Assembly: GCA_026708265.1 (NCBI GenBank) | Contig: JAPOVI010000109.1 | Coordinates: forward strand, 1-33,129 | From: Acidobacteriota bacterium | GTDB taxonomy: Bacteria > Acidobacteriota > Vicinamibacteria > Vicinamibacterales > UBA8438 | Direction of reading: 5' to 3' | DNA: 33,129 nt | Shown here: piece by piece, positions 1 through 7,650 of the stretch | Layout: the number at the start of each line of letters is the position of its first letter | Position numbering within the stretch: the stretch's first letter is position 1 | Notes under the pieces: model-generated | The model's database searches: none | Told to the model about the DNA's origin: nothing | The model's input: the letters and a program-made list of their open reading frames with translations, nothing else | Program-made: the position numbers and the translations under genes

Positions 1-81
1 TTTACGCCATCACGGGCAGCCTCTTGTCGCTACGCCGGTGAGAATTCCAGGCTAGGGCCGAACACGGAGTCCGCGACGGGT

Positions 82-110
82 CTGGCGGCGCCGGGAGCTT
101 GCGCCGCCAG
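82..110. other. 10-bp perfect inverted repeat before the ATP-grasp gene
   Basis: CTGGCGGCGC (82-91) and GCGCCGCCAG (101-110) are perfect complements around a 9-base loop, 8 bases before the start codon of the ATP-grasp gene. There is no T-run, so it is not a classical intrinsic terminator. It could be the terminator of a gene lying left of the window or a structured leader. Nothing else is evident in bases 1-118. Confidence 0.5.
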
Positions 111-118
111 CGTATCGG

Positions 119-1555
119 ATGATGCCGCGGGTACTGCTCGTCACCACGACCACCGGCTATCAAACGCACGCGTTCGCAGCCGCGGCCGAGCGGCTCGCGG
201 TCGACCTCGCCATCGCGTCGGATCGCTGCCACGTGCTCGACGATCCCTGGTGCGACGCGGCCATCCCCGTGCGGTTCCACGAGGAGCGGGAGGCGGTCCG
301 CGCCATCCGGGAGGCGGCGGCCAACCGTCGCTTCGACGGCGTGGTCGCCGCGGGCGATCGCCCGGCCGTGATCGCTTCGCTAGCCGCCGAGGCGCTCGAC
401 CTGCCGGGCCACCGGCCGCCCGCGGCCCGCGCGGCGGCGAACAAGTTGCGGACCCGCGAGCGGCTGCGCGCGGCCGGCCTCCCCTGTCCCCGCTTCCGCG
501 TGATTCCGCGAGAGGCGGAGGCGGCCCGGGACGCCGTCGCGGCCCGGGATGCGGATGCGGCCCGGAATCCGGATGCGGCCCGGAATCCGGATGCGGTTCG
601 GGATACCGTCGCGGTCCGTCCGGCGGGCGCGGTCCGGCCTGCAGACGGGGTCGGACTGCCCTGCGTGGTGAAGCCGCTGGCGATGTCGGCGAGCCGCGGG
701 GTCATGCGGGCCGACACGCCGGACGCCGCCGGGCGTGCTGCGGCGCGCCTCTGCCGACTGCTCGCTGCGCCGGAGGTGCGCGCCCTCCGCGACCCCGCCA
801 ACGACGTCATCCTGCTCGAGGAGTACATCGACGGGCGGGAGGTGGCGGTCGAGGGCCTCGTCACCGCGGGCCGGTTTCGCGCCCTGGCGGTTTTCGACAA
901 GCCGGATCCGCTCGAAGGTCCGCATTTCGAGGAGACGATCTACGTGACGCCGGCCGCGCTGGAGCGGCACGACGAGCAGCGCGTCGTCGAGCAGATCTCG
1001 GCGGCCGCGGCCGCTCTGGGCCTGACGCACGGCCCGGTCCACGCCGAGTGCCGGCTGAACGCCCGCGGCGTCTTCGTCATCGACATCGCCGCCCGGCCAA
1101 TCGGCGGCCTCTGCGCGCGGGCCCTGCGCTTCGACGACGGCACCGGCACCGGCCCTGCGGCGCGACCGCTGGAGGAACTCCTCCTGCTGCACGCGCTCGG
1201 CCGGGACGTGGCGGGCTGGCGGCGCGTCCCCAGCGCGTCCGGGGTGATGATGATTCCCGTACCGCGAACAGGACGCTACCGGAGCGTCGCGGGAGTCGAT
1301 GCCGCCCGCCGCGTGCCGGGCGTCCAGGATGTCGTCATCACCGCGGCGGTCGGTCAGCCCGTTGCGCCGCCGCCGGAGGGGGCGAGCTATCTCGGCTTCC
1401 TGTTCGTCGGCGCCGCACGGGCGGACGACGCCGTCACCGCGCTGCGGCGGGCGCACCGCTGCCTGCGCTTCGACATCCGACCGACCATCGCGATCCGTCC
1501 TCGATCCGACGAGTCGGAAGCGGACCCGCCAGCGGAGTTCGCCACGGGGCGCTGA
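119..1555 (+). CDS. ATP-grasp domain ligase
   Basis: Probable ATP-dependent carboxylate-amine (or thiol) ligase of 478 aa. An N-terminal pre-ATP-grasp part (about residues 1-130, MMPRVLLVTTTTGYQT) is followed by an ATP-grasp fold with a nucleotide-binding lysine strand (LPCVVKPLAMSASRGV, near 180), the acidic hinge LLEEYIDGREVAVEG (near 240) and the metal-binding end HAECRLN...VIDIAARPIGGL (near 310-330). The C-terminal part after about residue 370 resembles that of L-amino-acid ligases of the BacD type, but the substrate cannot be read from sequence. Residues 135-176 are a tandem hexapeptide array (separate entry) placed just before the ATP-grasp A-subdomain, probably a surface linker. Start: ATG ATG at 119/122; no strong ribosome binding site is seen. 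It converges on yggX with a 2-base gap. Confidence 0.8.
   Translation: MMPRVLLVTTTTGYQTHAFAAAAERLAVDLAIASDRCHVLDDPWCDAAIPVRFHEEREAVRAIREAAANRRFDGVVAAGDRPAVIASLAAEALDLPGHRPPAARAAANKLRTRERLRAAGLPCPRFRVIPREAEAARDAVAARDADAARNPDAARNPDAVRDTVAVRPAGAVRPADGVGLPCVVKPLAMSASRGVMRADTPDAAGRAAARLCRLLAAPEVRALRDPANDVILLEEYIDGREVAVEGLVTAGRFRALAVFDKPDPLEGPHFEETIYVTPAALERHDEQRVVEQISAAAAALGLTHGPVHAECRLNARGVFVIDIAARPIGGLCARALRFDDGTGTGPAARPLEELLLLHALGRDVAGWRRVPSASGVMMIPVPRTGRYRSVAGVDAARRVPGVQDVVITAAVGQPVAPPPEGASYLGFLFVGAARADDAVTALRRAHRCLRFDIRPTIAIRPRSDESEADPPAEFATGR
521..646 (+). repeat. 18-bp coding minisatellite (7 units)
   Basis: Seven consecutive 18-base units starting at 521, 539, 557, 575, 593, 611 and 629. 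Units 3 and 4 are identical (GCGGCCCGGAATCCGGAT). They encode the hexapeptides AARDAV, AARDAD, AARNPD, AARNPD, AVRDTV, AVRPAG and AVRPAD. Unit length is a multiple of three, so copy-number change would keep the ATP-grasp gene in frame. Confidence 0.9.
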
Positions 1556-1557
1556 GG

Positions 1558-1881
1558 CTACTGCTTGGCCTGCGGAGGGACGTAGTCCGGGGGAAGCGCC
1601 GCGCCCTCGCCGAAGAAGAACTCCTCCATCTGCGTGGCGACCAGCTTCTGCGCCTCCTTCTGCCAGGGCATCAGCCGGTACTCGTTGAGGATCATCTTCA
1701 TCCGCTCTTCCCAGAGCTGCCATGCCTCGAGCGAGACGCTCTCGAAGATGCGGCGGCCCAGCTCGCCGGGCCACGGCGGCTCGTCGAGCGCCGGGAGTCG
1801 CTTCCCGAGCTTGGCGCACTGGACGAGGCGGCCGCCGCCGGGGCCGGGTGTCTCCGCCGAAGGATCGTCGCAGGAACTCAT
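1558..1881 (-). CDS. yggX: Fe(2+)-trafficking / oxidative damage protection protein YggX
   Basis: 107 aa. Family motifs are clear: a Cys near the start (VQCAKLGKRLPALDEPP), PWPGELGRRIFESVSLEAW, then MILNEYRL and MEEFFFG. The family is thought to move Fe(II) and protect Fe-S clusters from oxidation in the cytoplasm. The N-terminus is about 20 residues longer than in typical members (MSSCDDPSAETPGPGGG). The gene starts 10 bases after the stop of the metalloprotease gene on the same strand, so co-transcription is likely. Its 3' end faces the ATP-grasp gene 2 bases away, leaving no room for a separate terminator. Confidence 0.9.
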   Translation of the reverse strand: MSSCDDPSAETPGPGGGRLVQCAKLGKRLPALDEPPWPGELGRRIFESVSLEAWQLWEERMKMILNEYRLMPWQKEAQKLVATQMEEFFFGEGAALPPDYVPPQAKQ

Positions 1882-1891
1882 GGTCGTTGTC

Positions 1892-4800
1892 TTAGAAGTC
1901 GTAGCCGATCCACATCTGGAAGCGGACGCGCCGGAACGCGTCGCTGCCGTGCACCACCCCGCGCCGCGTCGCGGCGTACGCGAACACCAGATCCTCCCAC
2001 TCCCGGTTGAACAGCGTCAGCCACGACCAGTCGAAGTGGATCGGGAAGCCGATGGCGTAGGTGGTGAGCCCGATGCCGTACGAGGCGCGCGCGTTGTCGA
2101 GCCGGAATCCGGAGATGCTCACCGGATCGCCGAAGACGGCCCGGACCGACTGCGTGTCGGGGTCTCCGACGTAGTTGACCACCGGCCGCACGGTGACCGG
2201 GTCGCGGTTCCAGATGCGCAGCGGCTGCCCGGCGAGCCCGGCGACGCCGAAGTTGAAGAAGAACGTCCCCCGGATGCCGCCGAGGACGCCGATCGGGGTG
2301 AGCATCGCCTCGATCAGCGGGAAGCGGAGCTCCGCATTGGCGTATATCGACTTGTGACCGAGGAACTCCAGGTAGTCGTAGCCGCGCATCTCGGAGTTCC
2401 CGCCGAAGAACGTGAAGTCGGGGAACTCCCCCCAACTCCGGAAGGCGCGGGCCCGGAGCGCGAGCACGCCCGACTCGGCCAGCCGCAGGTAATACCGCGC
2501 GTCGACGTCGACGGTCTGGCGGGACAGCAGGCCTCCGGCCCCCGGGGCGTAGGTGTAGCCGAGCATCACCGTGTTGCCCGAGACGGGGCCGAACTCGCGG
2601 AGCACCGTCGTCTCCTGCACGTAGCGGACCCCGAGCGGCATGTAGGTCCCGTCCTGGAACAGCGTCGTGCCGAACTCCCGGAGCTGGAACGACTCGGACT
2701 GCTGCCGCAGGTTCGGGTCGTTGAACGACTCCCGCGAGTTGAAGACCCCCGCCGAGAGCTCGACCCGCCGGAAGCGGTCGAAGGGGTAGATGCCGAAGAC
2801 GTTGCCCCCTCGCATGCGCCGCGTGGCGATGGCGTCCTCGCGGCGCAGGAAGCCGAACCCGCCGTAGAAGCTCCCCGGGTAGAGCCCGTAGAAGAACTGC
2901 TCCGTCGAGAATCCCTGCAGCGCGAACTGCATCCGGCTCGAGCGATTGGCGTACGTGCCGCCGAAGGTCCGGTAGGTGTCGATCGAGTAGGCCTGGAGGC
3001 TCAGCAACTGATCGCCGAGCACGTCCGCGAACGTGATCGCGGTCCCCCCGAGCAGGTCGCCGCTGTTCGTCACGCCGAAGTTGATGGGCGGCCGCCCCTC
3101 CATGAACATGTTCTCGAAGCGGCCCTTCCGGCGGACGTTGCCCGGGTTCAGGGTGTGGGTCAACGGCGCCTGGAAGTCGATGATCGGCCCCGGCCCGCCG
3201 AAGTCGCTGGTCGCGGCGGTGTAGAGCGGATCCTCCAGCTCGATGGTGTGCACGCCGTACTCGGACTTGAAGTAGCTGATGAACCCGATCCGATCGCGCT
3301 CCCCGTCCTCGTCCGGGGCAAGGAGCACCGGGTTGACGTTGCCCGTGGCGGTGTCGGTGAGCTGGCGCAGCTCGCCGTTCACGAGGTCGAGGGTCCAGAT
3401 GTTGAAGATCTCCCCGTCCCGTGCGGTGTCGGGATCGAGCGGCTGCGTCGGATCGACGGCCGTCGACGCGAACATGACCGTGCGCTCGTCGAGGAACTGC
3501 GGTCCGGAATCGTCGTGGGTGCCGAAGGTCAACTGCGTCTGGAGGCCGGTCTCCCCGTCGCGGCGGAACAGCTTGTTGTTCCCGCTGACCCGGGTCATGT
3601 GGACGATGTAGCTGCCGTCCGGCGCGTAGATCGGCGCGTAGTCGGCGAAGTCGCTCTCCGTCAGGTTGGTGACCTCACGCGTCTGCAGGTCGATCTCGTA
3701 GATGTCGCCGACGCCGTCGCGCAGGGCCGCGAAGGCGACGGTGCGGCCGTCGGGCGAAAAGTCCGGCGACTCCGGCTCGTCGACCATCTCGAGGTCGATC
3801 AGGTGCTCGATTTCGCGCGACACGACGTTCTGCACCACCAGCGAGCGGTGCTTGCCCTTCCGGACGAAGTACGCCAGGCGGTCCCCGTCGGGAGCCCACG
3901 AGATCCGCGGCACCGTGTTGAAGCGGGCGCCCGGGGAGCTGACGAACTCGAAGCCGTAGTTCTGGTCGAAGCCGGAGGTCATGTTGCGGACGACTTCCCC
4001 CGACGCCGCCGACAGCAGCACGACGTCGAGCTCGCGATCCTTGCGGTTCACGGCCAGGGCGGCGATCACCTCGCCGCTCGGGGAGGCCTCGATCGAGAAG
4101 ACCACCGGGTACGCGCTCCGCAGCGGGTCCGGGACGAGGTTGCGCCCGTAGTCGGCGGGACGTTCCTTGTCGCGAAACGCCTCGAAGCGGTCGTCGAGGT
4201 AGGCCCGGAACGCGTCGTCGAACTCCTCGGCCTCGAGGTCCAGCGCCTCCTCGTAGGGATCCTCGCCGCCCCCGATGGCGGCGCGGCGGAGCGCGAAGAG
4301 GAACTGGCGGATGCCCTCCATGCCCCACCGGTCCTCGATGAACTCGAACGTGACATGGCCCAGGTTGTAGACGACGCGGGCGTTGGCGAAGCCCCCGTAC
4401 CCCTGGAACTCGCTCATCGACGGGACCTCGTCCGACACCGCCACGTCGCGGACGGTCATGAGGTCGAGGGGGCGCCAGACGCCGGTCATGAAGTCGGCGA
4501 GGCCTTCGTCGACCCAGAGCGGCACGGTGTTGCGGATGAGCGAGCGCGGGATGATGTCGAACTCGAAGATGTGCGTCAGCTCGTGCGTGATCAGCCGGTA
4601 GAGGCTGTCCGGCGGCTCGTCGATCGGGAGCGCGATGCGGTTGCGGTACGGCTCGGCGAACGCCGCCACCCCCTCCGGCACGGTGCCGGGGATGATGTTC
4701 TGCTGCTCGAACTCGCTGTGGGTCTTGAAGACGATGAGCGGCACGGGGAACGCGAGGTCGTGCTTGAGGTCGGCGCTGACCTGCTGATAGGCGCTCTCGG

Positions 4801-5032
4801 CGTACGATGCCACCCGTTCCAGGTGCTGCTCGAGCTCCGGGTAGTAGTAGATCTCGAAATGGTCCGTCGTGTAGATGTGCCAGCCGAACTTGTCGTACTT
4901 GACACGGTTCTTGCCGTAGTACGGGTAGAACTGGGTCTGGGCCGCAACGTCGGTGGCCAGGAAGGCCAGCGCGATGGAGAGCAGGGCCCACAGCCGCCAG
5001 CCGGCCCCCGGTGCGGGTCTGTGGCGTGGCAT
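1892..5032 (-). CDS. secreted metalloprotease-like protein with TolB-type propeller and outer-membrane barrel
   Basis: 1046 aa. Residues 1-31 are a signal peptide (WALLSIALAFLATDVAAQ). Residues about 55-300 are a gluzincin/peptidase MA-like domain with zinc motif HELTH at 150-154 and the third ligand candidate E176 in WVDEGLADF. The next about 350 residues hold TolB/WD40-like beta-propeller blades (for example ISWAPDGDRLAYF, PDFSPDGRTVAFA, APIYAPDGSYIVHM). The last about 400 residues look like a BamA/Omp85-type beta-barrel, with GGNSEMRGYDYLEF and a terminal aromatic (MWIGYDF). It probably sits in the outer membrane with its protease domain in the periplasm or outside. The start was chosen at 5032 because the signal peptide begins there; the open frame runs much further upstream without recognisable sequence. 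yggX follows it. A good promoter lies at 5115-5143. Confidence 0.85.
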   Translation of the reverse strand: MPRHRPAPGAGWRLWALLSIALAFLATDVAAQTQFYPYYGKNRVKYDKFGWHIYTTDHFEIYYYPELEQHLERVASYAESAYQQVSADLKHDLAFPVPLIVFKTHSEFEQQNIIPGTVPEGVAAFAEPYRNRIALPIDEPPDSLYRLITHELTHIFEFDIIPRSLIRNTVPLWVDEGLADFMTGVWRPLDLMTVRDVAVSDEVPSMSEFQGYGGFANARVVYNLGHVTFEFIEDRWGMEGIRQFLFALRRAAIGGGEDPYEEALDLEAEEFDDAFRAYLDDRFEAFRDKERPADYGRNLVPDPLRSAYPVVFSIEASPSGEVIAALAVNRKDRELDVVLLSAASGEVVRNMTSGFDQNYGFEFVSSPGARFNTVPRISWAPDGDRLAYFVRKGKHRSLVVQNVVSREIEHLIDLEMVDEPESPDFSPDGRTVAFAALRDGVGDIYEIDLQTREVTNLTESDFADYAPIYAPDGSYIVHMTRVSGNNKLFRRDGETGLQTQLTFGTHDDSGPQFLDERTVMFASTAVDPTQPLDPDTARDGEIFNIWTLDLVNGELRQLTDTATGNVNPVLLAPDEDGERDRIGFISYFKSEYGVHTIELEDPLYTAATSDFGGPGPIIDFQAPLTHTLNPGNVRRKGRFENMFMEGRPPINFGVTNSGDLLGGTAITFADVLGDQLLSLQAYSIDTYRTFGGTYANRSSRMQFALQGFSTEQFFYGLYPGSFYGGFGFLRREDAIATRRMRGGNVFGIYPFDRFRRVELSAGVFNSRESFNDPNLRQQSESFQLREFGTTLFQDGTYMPLGVRYVQETTVLREFGPVSGNTVMLGYTYAPGAGGLLSRQTVDVDARYYLRLAESGVLALRARAFRSWGEFPDFTFFGGNSEMRGYDYLEFLGHKSIYANAELRFPLIEAMLTPIGVLGGIRGTFFFNFGVAGLAGQPLRIWNRDPVTVRPVVNYVGDPDTQSVRAVFGDPVSISGFRLDNARASYGIGLTTYAIGFPIHFDWSWLTLFNREWEDLVFAYAATRRGVVHGSDAFRRVRFQMWIGYDF

Positions 5033-5114
5033 CGGTACACCTCGGAACGGCCTTGCGGGATTCCGGGCCTGGAGGCCGCGGCCAGGACGGGTCCGAAACG
5101 GGTCCTCACGAATC

Positions 5115-5143
5115 ATCTTATGCGCCGTGGACGAGAGCGGCAA
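5115..5143 (-). promoter_or_regulatory. sigma70-type promoter of the metalloprotease gene
   Basis: On the minus strand TTGCCG (5143-5138) and TAAGAT (5120-5115) are separated by exactly 17 bases. Transcription would begin near 5108 and give a leader of about 75 bases before the start codon at 5032. Confidence 0.6.
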
Positions 5144-5223
5144 CCGCGCCCGCCGGCGCCGGGTGCCGTCCCGGATGAGCCGCAGCAAGGTTCGTGCCTT
5201 TCGGTGCCTCCCGCCTGGCGGGG

Positions 5224-5289
5224 CCGGACTCCCGAAGGTCCGGCGGACTTGTCCCCGCCGGAGGGCGTGGCCGCCCACCCTCGGGGACA
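5224..5289. other. two adjacent hairpins between divergent promoters
   Basis: Hairpin 1: CCGGAC (5224-5229) with GTCCGG (5238-5243). Hairpin 2: TGTCCCCG (5250-5257) with CGGGGACA (5282-5289), with an inner AGGG/CCCT pairing. No T-run follows. Two hairpins in series recall the 100-base repeat found elsewhere in the window, but the sequence differs. Confidence 0.45.
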
Positions 5290-5310
5290 GGGTCGCGTTT
5301 CCCGGCGTCC

Positions 5311-5340
5311 TTGAGATCCCCGGCCGCGACACGGTAGGCT
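5311..5340 (+). promoter_or_regulatory. promoter of the TlpA-like gene
   Basis: TTGAGA (5311-5316) and TAGGCT (5335-5340) with an 18-base spacer. The -10 hexamer is the same as at the DUF3500 gene. The leader would be about 140 bases. Confidence 0.5.
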
Positions 5341-5485
5341 GATCGGGTGGCGGGCCGGCCACTCCGCTTGTGGGCCGACTGGTTCGCCCGAACAGGGCGG
5401 GACGGTCGGCGTCGGGTGGCTCCCGCGCTTCCGGCGATCCGACATCCGGCGGGGCTGCCGCAGCCTTGCAGGGGAGAAAACCGAC

Positions 5486-6046
5486 ATGGGGACACGGTGG
5501 GTGGCGGCGACCGCCGCGGCGCTCGGACTCGGCATGCTCACGCTGCCGGGCGTTTCGGGCCTCTCGATTCACGCCGGCGGGTTCCTGCCCGTCGGGGCTT
5601 CGGCCCAGGGCGCCGCCTGCGACGCCAACGCCAAGCCGGCGAACCTCGACTTCACGCTGCCCGAGATGAACGGCGGCGAGGTCAATCTCGCCGAGCTCGC
5701 GGGCAACGTCATCATCATCAACTTCTGGGCCACCTGGTGCGGGCCCTGCAAGATCGAGATCCCCTGGTTCGTCGACTTCCAGCGGCAGTACCGGGACGAC
5801 GGGCTGGTGGTGCTGGGCTTCTCGGTCGACGACACGGCGGAGCAGATGAAGCCGTTCGCCGAGGAGTTCGGCGTCAACTATCCGATGCTCGTGGGACTCG
5901 GCCGCGACGACTTCCAGGAGGCTTACGGGCCGGTGTGGGGGATTCCGGTCACGTTCTTCATCGACCGGGAGGGCACGCTCTGCCGCACCCATATGGGCAT
6001 CGTCACGCGGGAGGAGCTGCAGAAGGACCTCGACGATCTGCTGTGA
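5486..6046 (+). CDS. TlpA-family thiol:disulfide oxidoreductase
   Basis: 186 aa. A hydrophobic N-terminal segment (residues about 5-42) should export it or anchor it in the membrane. The thioredoxin fold begins at FTLPEMNGGEVNLAEL, with the active site WCGPC at residues 84-88 (FWATWCGPCKIEIPWF) and the cis-proline strand WGIPVTFFID. TlpA/ResA-type proteins reduce periplasmic cysteines, for instance during cytochrome c maturation. The ATG is preceded by a purine-rich GGGGAGAAAA site. There is no cytochrome maturation gene next to it, so the client is unknown. An extra Cys (GAACDAN) lies just after the signal segment. Confidence 0.9.
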   Translation: MGTRWVAATAAALGLGMLTLPGVSGLSIHAGGFLPVGASAQGAACDANAKPANLDFTLPEMNGGEVNLAELAGNVIIINFWATWCGPCKIEIPWFVDFQRQYRDDGLVVLGFSVDDTAEQMKPFAEEFGVNYPMLVGLGRDDFQEAYGPVWGIPVTFFIDREGTLCRTHMGIVTREELQKDLDDLL

Positions 6047-6103
6047 CCGCGATGGCCCGGGCGTCCCCCTTGCCCGGCCGGGCGCGCGCACGGCGGCGTG
6101 TAG

Positions 6104-6109
6104 TATGAT
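6104..6109 (+). promoter_or_regulatory. -10 box, probable leaderless start
   Basis: TATGAT ends 6 bases before the ATG at 6116, so transcription would begin at or next to the start codon. No Shine-Dalgarno sequence is present. Confidence 0.5.
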
Positions 6110-6115
6110 CCCGCC

Positions 6116-6340
6116 ATGCGCAAGGGACTCGACCACGGCCACCTCGCCTGTGGATGCCGCATCGGCTTTCGGCAGGGTGTCGAGGGAAGCCCGGTGACCG
6201 TGGTCATCGACCGCAAGGCGGGCGGTTGCCGGCTGACGATCCACGTGCAGGGCATGCCCGTGTACGACTACCGCGAAGCCCTGCGCCCGTCGACCCGCAT
6301 CAGCCCCCCCACCGAAGGCGAGTACGAGGAAGAAGGCTAG
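6116..6340 (+). CDS. small conserved-looking protein of unknown function
   Basis: 74 aa, family not recognised. It begins MRKGLDHGHLACGCRIGF and contains a beta-rich middle (SPVTVVIDRKAGGCRLTIHV) and an acidic end (PPTEGEYEEEG). Three cysteines (two in ACGC, one in GGC) could bind metal. There is no signal peptide. It is supported as a gene by a clear -10 box 6 bases ahead of the ATG, protein-like composition and position between two real genes on the same strand. It could still be spurious. Confidence 0.5.
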   Translation: MRKGLDHGHLACGCRIGFRQGVEGSPVTVVIDRKAGGCRLTIHVQGMPVYDYREALRPSTRISPPTEGEYEEEG

Positions 6341-6505
6341 GAGCCCCATCCGGGCCGCCGAGTCGCTGCCGGTCGACCCGCGTTCGGGCTTCCGTCGCAG
6401 GTCGCGCGGGCGGACGGCGTGTATGATCTCGAGCGGGTCGAGTGCGAGGCACCCGTGTGCCGCACCTGCGTGGGGCCGAGGCCGCGGGTTGCGAGGGGGG
6501 CACCG

Positions 6506-6808
6506 ATGGCGCGCCTGACGTCCGAGATCGAGGTGACGTGCCCGTGCTGCGAGGCGACCCTCGTCGTCGACGCGAACCTGCGGCGCGTCGTGTCGCACGA
6601 GGCGCCCGCACGGGAGGACCTGCCCGAGCTCGGCGAGGCCCGGAAGCTGCTCGACGAAGCGGCGGCACGCCGCGAAGCGGTGTTCCGCCAGTCGGTCGCC
6701 GACGAGAGGTCCCGCGGCGACGTGCTCTCCCGCCGCTTCGACGAGGCGCTCCGGCAGGCGCGCGAGGAGCCGGTGGTCAAGCCGCTCCGCGACTTCGACC
6801 TGGACTGA
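6506..6808 (+). CDS. small protein with N-terminal CPCC motif
   Basis: 100 aa, function unknown. A short beta segment with CPCC (EVTCPCCEATLVVDANLRRV) resembles half of a zinc ribbon. The rest is a charged helix (EARKLLDEAAARREAVFRQ) ending in PVVKPLRDFDLD. The start is the ATG at 6506, with a GAGGGGGG ribosome binding site 5 bases before it. An upstream in-frame GTG at 6419 would add 29 residues but has no site, and a TATGAT box at 6422-6427 fits a promoter for the shorter form. I recall similar short CPCC proteins in Acidobacteriota, without known function. Confidence 0.7.
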   Translation: MARLTSEIEVTCPCCEATLVVDANLRRVVSHEAPAREDLPELGEARKLLDEAAARREAVFRQSVADERSRGDVLSRRFDEALRQAREEPVVKPLRDFDLD

Positions 6809-6882
6809 GTCGCGGCGGCGCCGGCGTGCCCGCTCGCGCGGCGGATGCCTGCCCGCTGGCCACGACCGCGCATTGATGGTTG

Positions 6883-7650
6883 ATGCGCGATGCCGCGATG
6901 AGCAGCGCCCCGGAACCCTCCGCCCCTCGCATCCGGATCGGCACCTCCGGCTACAACTACCCGGAGTGGAAGGGGAGCTTCTATCCCGAGAAGCTGCCGG
7001 CCCGCAAGATGCTCCCCTACTACGCGCAGCGGCTCGAGACGGTCGAGATCAACTACACGTTCTATCGGCTGCCGACCGAGCGCCTGCTCGCCGGCTGGTC
7101 CGAGGTGACGCCGCCCGGCTTCGCGTTCACCCTCAAGGCGCCGCGCCGGATCACCCACGAGGCGCGCCTGCGGCGCTGCGAGGAGCTGACCCGGGTCTTC
7201 GCGGAAGCCGCCGCCTCGCTCGGACCGAAGCTCGGGGCGCTGCTCTTCCAGCTTCCGCCCAACTTCCGGAAGGACCTCCCGGTCCTCGACGCCTTCCTCG
7301 GCATGCTGCCGCCGGGGGCACGCGCCGCCCTCGAGTTCCGCCACGCCTCGTGGCACGACGACGCGGTGTTCGAGCGGTTGGCGGGCGCGGGTCAGGCACT
7401 GTGCATCGCCGACAGCGAGCGGCTGTCGACGCCCGTCCGGATCACCGCCGGCCATGCGTACTTCCGGCTGCGCGACGAGGGCTACACGGAGGCCGACGTC
7501 GCGAGGTGGGCGGAGACGATCGCGCGCGAGACCGCGGCCTGCAGCGAGGTCTTCGTCTACTTCAAGCACGAGGACTCGGGGAAGGGCCCGGCGCTCGCGA
7601 AGCAGCTCGTCGAGGCGCTCGCCCTCGGTGCCGGCCCTGCCCCGCAATGA
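6883..7650 (+). CDS. DUF72 (YecE-like) family protein
   Basis: About 255 aa, the usual length for DUF72. Typical motifs are IRIGTSGYNYPEWKG at the N-terminus, FYPEKLP, EINYTFYRLP and, near the end, YFRLRDEGYT and VFVYFKHE. These are TIM-barrel-like proteins of unknown biochemical role. Start choice is uncertain: TTG 6880, ATG 6883 and ATG 6898 are all in frame and none has a clear ribosome binding site. The last 94 bases overlap the end of the hydrolase gene on the other strand. Confidence 0.85.
   Translation: MRDAAMSSAPEPSAPRIRIGTSGYNYPEWKGSFYPEKLPARKMLPYYAQRLETVEINYTFYRLPTERLLAGWSEVTPPGFAFTLKAPRRITHEARLRRCEELTRVFAEAAASLGPKLGALLFQLPPNFRKDLPVLDAFLGMLPPGARAALEFRHASWHDDAVFERLAGAGQALCIADSERLSTPVRITAGHAYFRLRDEGYTEADVARWAETIARETAACSEVFVYFKHEDSGKGPALAKQLVEALALGAGPAPQ

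Larger units (their letters stand above)
5033..5485. other. 453-base divergent intergenic region
   Basis: No gene is credible here; open frames on both strands lack family-like sequence and overlap one another. It holds a minus-strand promoter for the metalloprotease (5115-5143), two consecutive hairpins (5224-5289) and a plus-strand promoter for the TlpA gene (5311-5340). Confidence 0.6.

Noticed and set aside
66-91. Possible fourth copy of the two-hairpin repeat (GGAGTCCGCG and CTGGCGGCGC also occur in and after copy A)
   Set aside because: Only two 10-base matches with the part between missing; could be chance in GC-rich DNA.
2-280. Minus-strand open frame at the left edge
   Set aside because: Overlaps the ATP-grasp start and the hairpin; no protein-like pattern and no ribosome binding site.
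521-646. CRISPR array
   Set aside because: Units are contiguous without spacers and lie in frame inside a gene; no cas genes in the window.
1634-5314. Very long open frame on the plus strand opposite the metalloprotease gene
   Set aside because: Composition is that of an antisense shadow in GC-rich DNA; the minus-strand protein has clear domains throughout.
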